From SIG622 sp045596605 (GTDB lineage Bacteria > Bacillota > Clostridia > Oscillospirales > CAG-382), in NCBI GenBank assembly GCA_045596605.1, contig JAZOCR010000009.1, positions 1 to 12,667 on the forward strand: a DNA stretch of 12,667 bases, given 5' to 3'. Position numbers and translations under genes: made by a program. Below are positions 6,967 to 12,667 of this stretch, piece after piece. Position 1 is the stretch's first letter; each line of letters opens with the position of its first letter. The notes under the pieces are model-generated. The model was not told the origin of the DNA, made no database searches, and saw only the letters and a program-made list of their open reading frames with translations.

Positions 6967-7914
6967 TTATTGATTTTTACTGTACTGAAAATGTGCAAGA
7001 CAAGCAGTGCCGAAAGCGTTGTCACATGAATATTGGGGCAGTGCAAAAAATACGTTCGGCATTTTGGAAAGAAGCTCTCTTATATATGTATTAGACATAA
7101 CGCCACCTGCATAAAGCACAGGCATACCGGGATATTCTCTCCGAAGATTTTCGGTAATCTTCAAAAGCGACTTTCCTACGTAGGTGAAAACATATTTACA
7201 GACATCTTCCGTAGATACTCCGTCCTGTATCATTTTAAGTGTTATGTTTTCAAGTCCGGAAAAGTTACAGTATGTTCCGTCTACCGAAACCCTTGGACTG
7301 AAAGCTTCCTTTGAAGAGCGGGATATGATATCCATCTGTGCTCCGCAGGGGAAGGGAAGTCCCAACGCAACACCGCATCTGTCTATAGCCTGACCTGCGT
7401 TAAGGTCCTTTGTACCGCCGACAATTTTGCACACGAGCCCTTTAGATATTGGAGATACGTGCAGCACCTCGGTAGTTCCGCCTGAAACGTGAAATGATAA
7501 AAATTCATTTTCAAGAATATTATTGCAGATGCCTGAAATAGCAGCAGATACAATGTGACCGCACTGATGGGAAAAGTCATATAGAGGCACAGAAAGAGCC
7601 TTTGCGAAAGCGGTGGCAAAGCTTATTCCGGCAAGAAAACAGGGCATATAAGATCCCTCTGCGTCTCTCGGACGTGCTGAAACACCAACTGCACGGATTT
7701 TGCTTCTGTCAATGTTCACACTACTAAAAAGAAGCTCACAAAGCTGTGGCAGAGCCTTTGTGTGATGAAATAAAGCATCACTCTGACGAAGCCCCTGGGT
7801 ACCCTCTTTTACCGGCAAAAGACGTCTTTGTTCTGCGATGATATTTGTACCGTCGGTTATGCAAAGGCTTGTCGTATAATTGCTGGTGTCAACACCTAAA
7901 AAATAATTTTCCAT
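6967..7914 (-). CDS. TsaD/Kae1-family paralog (formerly 'O-sialoglycoprotein endopeptidase'), divergent
   Basis: A 315-residue ASKHA-fold protein related to TsaD, the subunit that transfers threonylcarbamoyl to tRNA A37. It keeps the metal-binding pair H116 and H120 (SHQCGH), GQAIDRCGVALGLPFPCG at 174-191, FSGLEN at 218-223, AGGVMSN at 269-275 and DNA at 298-300. It differs from true TsaD at the start (DTSNYTTSL instead of a DETSxxx-like segment) and in SGGTT at 144-148, where TsaD has SGGHT. Clostridial genomes often carry such a second, shorter paralog besides genuine TsaD, usually labelled peptidase M22; its role is unknown to me. It is probably not the primary TsaD. It begins 8 bases after nusB ends without an obvious ribosome site, suggesting coupling, and lies in the same operon as nusB and xseA. 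Confidence 0.85.
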   Translation of the reverse strand: MENYFLGVDTSNYTTSLCITDGTNIIAEQRRLLPVKEGTQGLRQSDALFHHTKALPQLCELLFSSVNIDRSKIRAVGVSARPRDAEGSYMPCFLAGISFATAFAKALSVPLYDFSHQCGHIVSAAISGICNNILENEFLSFHVSGGTTEVLHVSPISKGLVCKIVGGTKDLNAGQAIDRCGVALGLPFPCGAQMDIISRSSKEAFSPRVSVDGTYCNFSGLENITLKMIQDGVSTEDVCKYVFTYVGKSLLKITENLRREYPGMPVLYAGGVMSNTYIRELLSKMPNVFFALPQYSCDNAFGTACLAHFQYSKNQ

Positions 7915-7922
7915 ATGTCTAT

Positions 7923-8360
7923 TCAGGCTTTTTCTGAAAGTCCCGATACTACGTTTCCGAGGATGCCGTTTATAAAGGTGTATCCGTTTTCGTCGTCAAA
8001 GCGCTTTGCAAGCTCAACTGCTTCGTTAATGGAAACCTTTTCCGGAATATCGTCTATATAAAGTATTTCATATACTGCAAGTCTGAGAATAGAGCGGGAT
8101 ACCCTTGAAATTCTCTCCGGCTTCCACTTCTTTGATGCATTTTCTATAAGAGCATCTATTTCGGAAAGCTTTTGTGTAACTCCGAAATAAGTCTTCGAGA
8201 TATAATTGTCAACTCTTATTTCCTCAGGAATGATTCCGTTTTCAGCATCCGGAAAATAGGTAAGATAAAGCTCAAGCAGTTCATCAGGCTTTTCCTCAGT
8301 GTTGAAGCTGAAATTAAAAAGCAGGCAAAGTGTGATTTCTCTTGCAGTACGTCTGTTCAT
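7923..8360 (-). CDS. nusB: Transcription antitermination protein NusB
   Basis: A 145-residue all-helical RNA-binding protein that, with NusE (ribosomal protein S10), binds boxA RNA and promotes antitermination of rRNA operons. The start MNRRTAREITLCLLF and the C-terminal VSINEAVELAKRF (residues 112-124) and FINGILG are typical of the family. I chose ATG 8360 rather than the in-frame ATG at 8399 because a double AAAGG site lies 8-20 bases upstream and the family begins with this RxxAR segment. It is the first gene of the operon running to ispA, with a strong promoter and a leader of about 80 bases. I see no boxA-like element in that leader. Confidence 0.95.
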   Translation of the reverse strand: MNRRTAREITLCLLFNFSFNTEEKPDELLELYLTYFPDAENGIIPEEIRVDNYISKTYFGVTQKLSEIDALIENASKKWKPERISRVSRSILRLAVYEILYIDDIPEKVSINEAVELAKRFDDENGYTFINGILGNVVSGLSEKA

Positions 8361-8446
8361 TTTTAGTCCTTTCCTTTGGCGAATAGATGCGTAAAGCATT
8401 TTCGCTTATATGTGTTTTTGCAAAACAGCTGATTTAAAACATAATA

Positions 8447-8475
8447 ATTATATAATAAATTCTATATTTTTGCAA
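8447..8475 (-). promoter_or_regulatory. Sigma-A promoter of the nusB-ispA operon
   Basis: Minus-strand TTGCAA (8470-8475) is followed after 17 bases by a perfect TATAAT (8447-8452). Transcription should start near 8440, about 80 bases before nusB, and run through five genes to the terminator at 4506-4543. Confidence 0.85.
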
Positions 8476-8487
8476 TAGAATTTTGCA

Positions 8488-8519
8488 GAAATAATTATAA
8501 CTTTATTATAAATTATTTC
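8488..8519. repeat. AT-rich inverted repeat after the YkgJ-like gene
   Basis: GAAATAATT (8488-8496) is repeated inverted and exactly as AATTATTTC (8511-8519), extendable by a few A-T pairs with one bulge. It begins in the stop codon of the gene ending at 8518 and lies just upstream of the nusB -35. It lacks a T-tract on the minus strand, so it is a poor intrinsic terminator. Confidence 0.45.
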
Positions 8520-9045
8520 AGTCAAAGAGCTTTTTCTGCATTTCTTCAATTTCATACAGAAAATCGCTGATTTCAAAAAGCTCCTTTGATATTTTTTCAT
8601 CTTTCATTAAACTGCGAATTGCCATTTTAACTCGTGCCTTAAAGTACACACTCGCACGAAGATAGGAATTTCTGTTAGCGATAGGGCAGGAAAGCCTTGC
8701 TCTCGGGTCAATTTTTATTGTAATTTTTATCCTTCCGTCAGCCATTTTACAAAGTTGCGCATAATAAGGATATATCCTGCAGGCAAAGGGTCTTTTGCTT
8801 CTGTCGCATTTACCGGTGCAAAATACGGTTTCAGTGCCGTCCTCGGCTTTTGCGAAAGTGTAATCCTCGCAGCGGCTTAGTACCTCACGCTCATAGGGAA
8901 GAAGCCACATTCCAAGTGTCTCACCGTTCTCACCGTTGTTTTTACAGCAAAGGCTGTCACAAAGAGTACCGCAGTTGTATTTCAGCGGTGTTATGTCTTG
9001 GAGAAGATGGTATGCCGTAAGTATTGCTTCATAATGTTTCTTCAT
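8518..9045 (-). CDS. Cysteine-rich YkgJ-like putative metal-binding protein
   Basis: A 175-residue protein with ten cysteines. Residues 25-34 hold C-x3-C-x3-CC, and C76, C80, C89, C99 and C120 follow, including KCDRSKRPFACRIYPYY at 79-95. This layout (CxxxCxxxCC, then a Cys followed by RPxxCRxYP) resembles the YkgJ/UPF0153 group, thought to bind zinc or an iron-sulfur cluster; biochemical function is unknown. No signal peptide or membrane segment is seen, so it is likely cytoplasmic. The C-terminal 50 residues are charged and helical. The ATG at 9045 has AGGAA about 10 bases upstream. A leaky terminator-like stem separates it from the small cysteine-rich gene upstream on the same strand, so the two may be partly cotranscribed. 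I find no separate strong promoter. Confidence 0.75.
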   Translation of the reverse strand: MKKHYEAILTAYHLLQDITPLKYNCGTLCDSLCCKNNGENGETLGMWLLPYEREVLSRCEDYTFAKAEDGTETVFCTGKCDRSKRPFACRIYPYYAQLCKMADGRIKITIKIDPRARLSCPIANRNSYLRASVYFKARVKMAIRSLMKDEKISKELFEISDFLYEIEEMQKKLFD

Positions 9046-9080
9046 AAGTATACGTTCCTATAGTAAGTAATCAAATAACC

Positions 9081-9112
9081 AAAACTGTCCGACAGCAAAA
9101 GACCGCCGGACA
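9081..9112 (-). terminator. Probable terminator or attenuating hairpin after the small Cys-rich gene
   Basis: On the minus strand TGTCCGG (9112-9106) pairs with TCGGACA (9092-9086), and the stem can extend inward to 11 bp with wobbles around a 5-base loop. A short T-run follows (9084-9081), broken by GG. It lies between the two cysteine-rich genes and probably gives partial termination. Confidence 0.55.
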
Positions 9113-9117
9113 TATAT

Positions 9118-9321
9118 TCAAGCATCAAATTTGTATGATTTTTTAGGCTTTGGCTCAAGCTTTAAAAGATCCGGCTCAAAATGTCTGCAAATATCCTCCG
9201 GCTCAACCTCTGCGATATTGTTTTTATATCTGCAAAGATATTGTCTTTTAAATTCGAGACGCATAGCGTGCTCGCACATAGCACAGCATTTTGCAATATC
9301 ACAATTTGATTTAAGTTTCAT
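9118..9321 (-). CDS. Small cysteine-rich protein, probable metal-binding, function unknown
   Basis: A 67-residue protein with six cysteines: C7, C12, C13, C16, C30 and C45. The arrangement CCAMC, then YLCRY, then ICRHFEP recalls small zinc-ribbon or iron-sulfur proteins with C-x2-C, a lone Cys and a final C-x2-F, but I do not recognise the family. The C-terminal tail is Lys- and Pro-rich. I chose ATG 9321, preceded by GAGGA; the in-frame GTG at 9339 lacks a ribosome site and overlaps the Shine-Dalgarno. A well-matched promoter (9369-9397) is dedicated to it, and a hairpin follows its stop. The YkgJ-like gene, also cysteine-rich, comes next on the same strand. That two neighbours share this unusual composition suggests a common metal or redox theme, which is inference. 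Confidence 0.7.
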   Translation of the reverse strand: MKLKSNCDIAKCCAMCEHAMRLEFKRQYLCRYKNNIAEVEPEDICRHFEPDLLKLEPKPKKSYKFDA

Positions 9322-9351
9322 AATAAAATAATTCCTCACTTTTTAAAAGCA

Positions 9352-9375
9352 TTAGAATAACTATTTTTATTCTAA
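9352..9375. repeat. Perfect 9-bp inverted repeat over the -10 and start site
   Basis: TTAGAATAA (9352-9360) and its exact complement TTATTCTAA (9367-9375) flank a 6-base spacer. The right arm contains the -10 box of the promoter at 9369-9397 and the predicted transcription start lies in the repeat. This is where a repressor operator would be expected. Alternatively it is an AT-rich terminator of the ylbJ gene that ends at 9412. Confidence 0.6.
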
Positions 9376-9397
9376 CATATTTATTTTCAAATTGCAA
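9369..9397 (-). promoter_or_regulatory. Sigma-A promoter of the small Cys-rich gene
   Basis: Minus-strand TTGCAA (9392-9397) and TAGAAT (9369-9374) are 17 bases apart, with an extended -10 TG one base before the box. The -10 is embedded in the inverted repeat at 9352-9375. Confidence 0.75.
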
Positions 9398-9411
9398 CTG
9401 TATTTTTAAAA

Positions 9412-10488
9412 TTACAGCTTATTTTTACGCTCTTTTTGTGAAAATAACAGATAAATTGTCGCAAAAAGCAAAACAGTTACGAAAATAATTACCGCTATAA
9501 AAGATATTGTGCCAATATTTAAGCTTCCTGTAATGAATGTTTTGCTGAAGTGCGGTGTAATTATAACAAACAAAAATGTGAAAAAGGGCGAAAGCACAGA
9601 GCCGAGAATTTTTGCGTAAATAAATTTTTTTGCCGATATTCCGTATTTTTCACAAATGGAAATTACTTGCATAATTGCAGATATGCCACCAAATGAAATG
9701 AGTATACTTCCAAGAAGCATTTTTCTTCCGAAAGGCAAAACAGAAAGTGCAGACAGGCCAGCTGAAATTTCAAGCACGGAGCATATTATTGCTCTTGCTT
9801 CAGGGCATATCCCGGTGGTTTTTGAAAGTACCGTTGTAATGAGGCTTCCTATGCACATAAAAAAGGTCACAAAGGCGCAAATGTTGAGCATTACTCCGGC
9901 ACTGTCGGATATAATTGAAGTAACAGAAGTCTTTTTGTAAGTTGGATTTATTGGAGAAGTCTTTTTATACGGCAATTTTTTATTTGCCGGAAAAACAAAA
10001 AGTAAAACCAAATTTGAAACCAGAACTGATAAAAAAACTATAACTCCGCAAAAGGTGCTTTGCATTATTTCCTTTCCAAAAAATAAAATACAAAAGGCGG
10101 GGCTTATGCAGTTTGAAAATGCAACGATTCTTTCTGCTTCGCTTTTTTCTATAGCACCGCTTATATAAAGATTTGCGCAAAGCACCGCACCACCGGGAAA
10201 TCCGGAAATAAGCCCGAGTAAGTGTGCCGAAAGACCTTGTCCGGAAAAGCCTGCAAACAGTTTTCCTGTATTTGTGCTTTTATGAGATCTTCTTGAAATC
10301 AGCTCGGAGCATATTCTCGTGCAGGTAATATACGGAAACAGTGATGGAATCAGTGACCTTGAGCACAGCTTCAGAGATGCTTTTACCGAATTTTTTACAA
10401 TATCCGGAAAAACATACATTGAGATAAGGCAAATGAAGGCAACTGTGACGCATATCATATTGAATATCAATTGCTTATTCTTTTTCAT
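9412..10488 (-). CDS. ylbJ: YlbJ-family sporulation integral membrane protein
   Basis: A 358-residue polytopic membrane protein with about eight hydrophobic segments, including residues 8-28, 88-108, 123-140, 145-168 and several toward the C-terminus. The segment GLISGFPGGAVLCANLY (92-108) followed by EKSEAERIVAFSNCISPAF (114-132) matches the conserved core of YlbJ, a nucleoside-recognition/gate-domain membrane protein needed for spore formation in Bacillus; its transported substrate is unknown. In Bacillus it is made under sigma-E in the mother cell. It starts at ATG 10488 after AAAAGGAAAA and is divergent from yqfC, also a sporulation gene, which supports the assignment. Residues 174-188 contain the short duplicated segment YKKTS. 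It is a little shorter than Bacillus YlbJ as I recall it. Confidence 0.82.
   Translation of the reverse strand: MKKNKQLIFNMICVTVAFICLISMYVFPDIVKNSVKASLKLCSRSLIPSLFPYITCTRICSELISRRSHKSTNTGKLFAGFSGQGLSAHLLGLISGFPGGAVLCANLYISGAIEKSEAERIVAFSNCISPAFCILFFGKEIMQSTFCGVIVFLSVLVSNLVLLFVFPANKKLPYKKTSPINPTYKKTSVTSIISDSAGVMLNICAFVTFFMCIGSLITTVLSKTTGICPEARAIICSVLEISAGLSALSVLPFGRKMLLGSILISFGGISAIMQVISICEKYGISAKKFIYAKILGSVLSPFFTFLFVIITPHFSKTFITGSLNIGTISFIAVIIFVTVLLFATIYLLFSQKERKNKL
9925..9966. repeat. 12-base direct repeat inside ylbJ, period 30
   Basis: AGAAGTCTTTTT occurs at 9925-9936 and again at 9955-9966, giving the repeated YKKTS in the protein with a 10-residue period. It lies in a hydrophilic loop and probably reflects a small in-frame duplication. 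Confidence 0.55.
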
Positions 10489-10544
10489 ACTTTTTTCCTT
10501 TTGAAAACAGCTTTTTATATATTTATTTTCCCGCTTAAGTCTTT

Positions 10545-10575
10545 AGAATAAAAAATAATTATATAAGCATATGAT
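10545..10575 (+). promoter_or_regulatory. Candidate sigma-E-type promoter of yqfC
   Basis: CATATGAT (10568-10575) matches six of eight positions of the sigma-E -10 consensus CATACANT. AGAATAAA (10545-10552) resembles the -35, with 15 bases between them. The palindromic CATATG also gives CATATGCT on the minus strand, toward ylbJ. Support comes mainly from the sporulation genes on both sides; the match alone is weak. Confidence 0.35.
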
Positions 10576-10608
10576 TTTATAACTGTAGATACCGGGGGTG
10601 AAATTTCA

Positions 10609-10890
10609 TTGGGGCGAAAGAATGTATACAGAAGATTCAGAAGTGAGCTTCAGGCGATAAAGGACGATTCGGTTGTTGATTACATAAAAAGACCGTCATT
10701 TCAGATGAGCGGAAATAAGGAGTTTTTTGCCGAAGGGATTATATCAATAGAGATATACACACAGGAAAATATTTCTTTTTTTGCATCGAAGCTAAAAGTA
10801 AACGTTTCCGGCAGAGAGCTTACAATGTGTTTTTATAACAGAAACACAATAAAAATAAGCGGATATATAACCGGTATTGAGTTTGAATAA
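10609..10890 (+). CDS. yqfC: Sporulation protein YqfC
   Basis: A 93-residue protein of the YqfC family, found in endospore-formers and expressed under sigma-E in Bacillus; the molecular role is unknown. It has a basic N-terminus (GRKNVYRRFRSE), a predicted beta-rich core and the closing pattern ISGYITGIEFE, typical of the family, which ends with 'G-x-I-x-x-I-x-[FY]'. It starts with TTG at 10609, supported by an excellent GGGGGTG ribosome site at 10594-10600 with 8-base spacing; no ATG in frame fits. It lies 31 bases upstream of yqfD and is followed further on by phoH, a gene order conserved across sporulating Firmicutes. Confidence 0.88.
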   Translation: MGRKNVYRRFRSELQAIKDDSVVDYIKRPSFQMSGNKEFFAEGIISIEIYTQENISFFASKLKVNVSGRELTMCFYNRNTIKISGYITGIEFE

Positions 10891-10921
10891 CAATATGCTT
10901 TCATAATTGGAGTGATAAGTA

Positions 10922-12100
10922 TTGAATGCTTTTTTTAAATATATTACAGGTAGCAGTACTTTACGTGTAAACACGCCCTTTCCCGCAAGAAAAATAGGGG
11001 AGCTTATGTCGGCTTTTCCTGATTGTATTTACGATGCCGTAGTAGTTGACAACTACAGCTTTGAGTTTACCTGTCCTGCATATGCCAAAAGACGCATTTT
11101 AAAATCTGAAATCATAAATAAAGAAGATATAGTACAGTGTACTGATTGTGGGTTACCTCATTTGCTTTTTAAATATAAAAAGCGTTATGGACTTATTGTT
11201 GGAATAGTTGCTATTGCACTTGTTTTATATCTTCAGGGCTTTGTTGTATGGGAAGTAAGAATTTCGGGCAACAATAATGTAAGCGATGATGAAATAAAAG
11301 AAACGCTTTCTTTAGTAGGATTTTCAGAAGGAAGCTTTATATTACCGTCACAGCTTTCCGAACTTCAGAATAAGTTTATTCTTAAAAACAGCAAAATTTC
11401 CTGGATATCAATAAACATGAGTGGAACAGTAGCCTTTGTTGAAGTAAAGGAAAGAGATATAAAAGAGGATTTGTCTGAAAATCCGTCTATGTCAGGGATA
11501 ATTGCTTCAAAGGACTGTATTATAGAGCTTTCCGAGGTAACGTGCGGAACAAGTCTTGTAAGAAGTGGCGATACAGTGCAGAAAGGGCAGATGATTATAT
11601 CTCCGCTTGCTATCGGAAAGGACGGAAATGAGTATATAGTCGGTGCATACGGTAAAGTGCTTGCAAGAACAAGCGAGGATTTTTCGGTAACTGTACCTTA
11701 TTACAGTCAGTCGGCAAGCTTTACCGGAAGAAAAAAAGCGGCATATACGTTTTCATTTTTAGGTAAAAGCTTCTCGTTGTCAATGCCGTCACTTAAGAAA
11801 TTTGATAAATATGTGTGTACTGAAAAAAGTGAAAAAATAAAACTTTTTGAAGGAGCAGTTTTGCCAATTGAGGTGACTACAAAGGAAAAACTTGAATATT
11901 ACCTTTGCGAAGAAATAATAACTCCGGATGATGCGAGAAAAAAAGCTTACAGTAAAGTATATTTCAAAATTTCATCAGAGCTTCCGGAGGCGGAAATTCT
12001 TTCTGTGTCTTTTGCAGAAGTTGAAGAAAATGACTGCTTTGTACTGCAATGCAGGGTGGAATGCATACGTGACGTGGCAATGCGTATCGACGGTGAATGA
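10922..12100 (+). CDS. yqfD: Sporulation membrane protein YqfD
   Basis: A 392-residue protein of the YqfD family, required for normal sporulation in Bacillus and made in the mother cell; biochemical activity is unknown. The first 85 residues form a cytoplasmic domain with a C-x2-C pair at 73-76. One membrane segment spans about 89-109. After it, residues 108-140 (VVWEVRISGNNNVSDDEI onward) resemble a POTRA/FtsQ-like fold facing out, followed by a beta-rich region that includes a hairpin with VRSGDTVQKGQ, as seen in biotinyl-like domains. The TTG at 10922 is chosen for its TTGGAGTG site and 7-base spacing; an ATG four bases on is out of frame. It is probably cotranscribed with yqfC, with no intervening terminator. 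Confidence 0.9.
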   Translation: MNAFFKYITGSSTLRVNTPFPARKIGELMSAFPDCIYDAVVVDNYSFEFTCPAYAKRRILKSEIINKEDIVQCTDCGLPHLLFKYKKRYGLIVGIVAIALVLYLQGFVVWEVRISGNNNVSDDEIKETLSLVGFSEGSFILPSQLSELQNKFILKNSKISWISINMSGTVAFVEVKERDIKEDLSENPSMSGIIASKDCIIELSEVTCGTSLVRSGDTVQKGQMIISPLAIGKDGNEYIVGAYGKVLARTSEDFSVTVPYYSQSASFTGRKKAAYTFSFLGKSFSLSMPSLKKFDKYVCTEKSEKIKLFEGAVLPIEVTTKEKLEYYLCEEIITPDDARKKAYSKVYFKISSELPEAEILSVSFAEVEENDCFVLQCRVECIRDVAMRIDGE

Positions 12101-12156
12101 AATGGCTGATTTTGTAATATTATATTTGCTTTTATCAAAATAATTATAAAAAGTAC

Positions 12157-12185
12157 TTGCATTTAACAGAAAAATATAGTAAAAT
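12157..12185 (+). promoter_or_regulatory. Sigma-A-like promoter of phoH
   Basis: TTGCAT (12157-12162) and TAAAAT (12180-12185) are 17 bases apart, about 60 bases before the phoH start. A TATAAT overlaps at 12185-12190 but its spacing to the -35 would be 22. The promoter would let phoH be expressed independently of the sporulation genes upstream. Confidence 0.65.
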
Positions 12186-12245
12186 ATAATTGTGAAATTG
12201 TAGCTATTTGTAATAACAGAATTCTATGTAAAAGGGAAACGGTGT

Positions 12246-12667
12246 ATGATTGAAAATACAGTAACAGGCTTGTCATCGGAGCAGATACGTAATATTCTCG
12301 GAAGCTTTGACAAAAGTGCTGAAATTATAGAAAAAGAACTTGGAGTCGTTATCTCGGCTATTGAGGACGGAATAAAAATAAGTGCAGACAACCAGGAAGC
12401 CTGCCGTAAAGGAAGGCTGGTAATTGAATACCTTGCAAGAATGTCCGAGTTTAATGCAAATCTTAGTGAGCAAAACGTCAGATACGTTCTCGGTATGGTT
12501 TGTGACGGCGAGGAAAGTGAGCTTTCGCAGCTGAGCGGTGACTGTATTTGTATAACGAACAAGGGTAAGCCCATAAAGGCTAAAACAGTAGGACAGAAAA
12601 GATATATTGATGCAATAAAAAGCAACACGGTAGTATTTGGTGTCGGACCTGCAGGTACGGGAAAAAC
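12246..12667 (+). CDS. phoH: PhoH-family ATPase (PhoL), C-terminus beyond window
   Basis: The first 140 codons of a PhoH-like protein, a cytoplasmic P-loop ATPase related to the N-terminal half of superfamily I helicases and linked in many bacteria with YbeY and rRNA processing. The N-terminal part is a KH-like RNA-binding region (residues about 15-90). It is followed by the hallmark AKTVGQKRYIDAI at 112-124 and FGVGPAGTGK at 131-140, where the Walker A motif begins; the sequence stops within the following Thr codon. The ATG at 12246 is preceded by AAAGGG at a 9-base spacing. Its position after yqfC-yqfD is the standard Firmicute order, usually continuing to ybeY, which the window does not reach. 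Confidence 0.95.
   Translation, partial: MIENTVTGLSSEQIRNILGSFDKSAEIIEKELGVVISAIEDGIKISADNQEACRKGRLVIEYLARMSEFNANLSEQNVRYVLGMVCDGEESELSQLSGDCICITNKGKPIKAKTVGQKRYIDAIKSNTVVFGVGPAGTGK

Noticed and set aside
6753..7046. A 97-codon minus-strand frame across the xseA start and the TsaD-like end
   Set aside because: It overlaps both conserved genes in another frame with no recognisable features.
8361..8399. N-terminal extension of NusB to the ATG at 8399
   Set aside because: The ribosome site and the family's conserved N-terminus fit ATG 8360; the extension would overlap the SD.
8376..8440. Possible riboswitch or boxA leader before nusB
   Set aside because: Only small weak hairpins around ATGC/GCAT are visible, with no boxA match and no terminator stem.
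10792..10974. Minus-strand open frame across the yqfC-yqfD junction
   Set aside because: It is antisense to two recognised genes and has no ribosome site.
12224..12628. A 134-codon minus-strand frame opposite phoH
   Set aside because: phoH on the plus strand has a clear Walker A motif and family signature; the opposite frame is a mirror of its codon bias.

Overview
The window reads as chromosomal DNA of a low-to-moderate GC, endospore-lineage Firmicute, most likely class Clostridia and possibly Ruminococcaceae/Oscillospirales. The support is gene content and gene order: yqfC-yqfD-phoH, ylbJ, a nusB-xseA-xseB-ispA cluster, a TsaD-like paralog typical of Clostridia, and SD-type ribosome sites with AT-rich sigma-A promoters. 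I see no rRNA, tRNA, CRISPR array, insertion sequence or prophage gene. Both edges cut genes: a ROK-family kinase at the left and phoH at the right.

Left part (1-3907, all minus strand): the start of a ROK sugar kinase; a small orphan P-loop protein with its own consensus promoter and terminator; glucose-6-phosphate isomerase (pgi); and a D-alanyl-D-alanine carboxypeptidase (DacA/DacF type). The kinase and pgi together suggest hexose entry into glycolysis. The carboxypeptidase trims peptidoglycan stem peptides. A lone plus-strand gene (4106-4465) encodes a small low-complexity lipoprotein and ends in a strong bidirectional terminator.

Middle part (4572-8475, minus strand): a compact operon transcribed nusB, TsaD-like paralog, xseA, xseB, ispA, from one strong promoter at 8447-8475. 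It combines transcription antitermination, both exonuclease VII subunits and farnesyl diphosphate synthesis. The TsaD-like protein keeps the metal-binding HxxxH but has an altered SGGHT motif. Next come two cysteine-rich proteins of unknown role (8518-9045 and 9118-9321). The smaller one has a good promoter whose -10 lies inside a perfect inverted repeat.

Right part (9412-12667): a sporulation block. A YlbJ-family membrane protein runs leftward; yqfC and yqfD run rightward from a shared intergenic region with a sigma-E-like element. Both yqfC and yqfD start with TTG. phoH follows from its own sigma-A-like promoter.

The window is mostly well-known housekeeping and sporulation genes. The least explained parts are the cysteine-rich pair, the TsaD paralog, the orphan P-loop gene and the lipoprotein. 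I did not find a clear new defence or mobile system. Promoter and terminator calls were made by eye, and family assignments come from remembered motifs, not searches.
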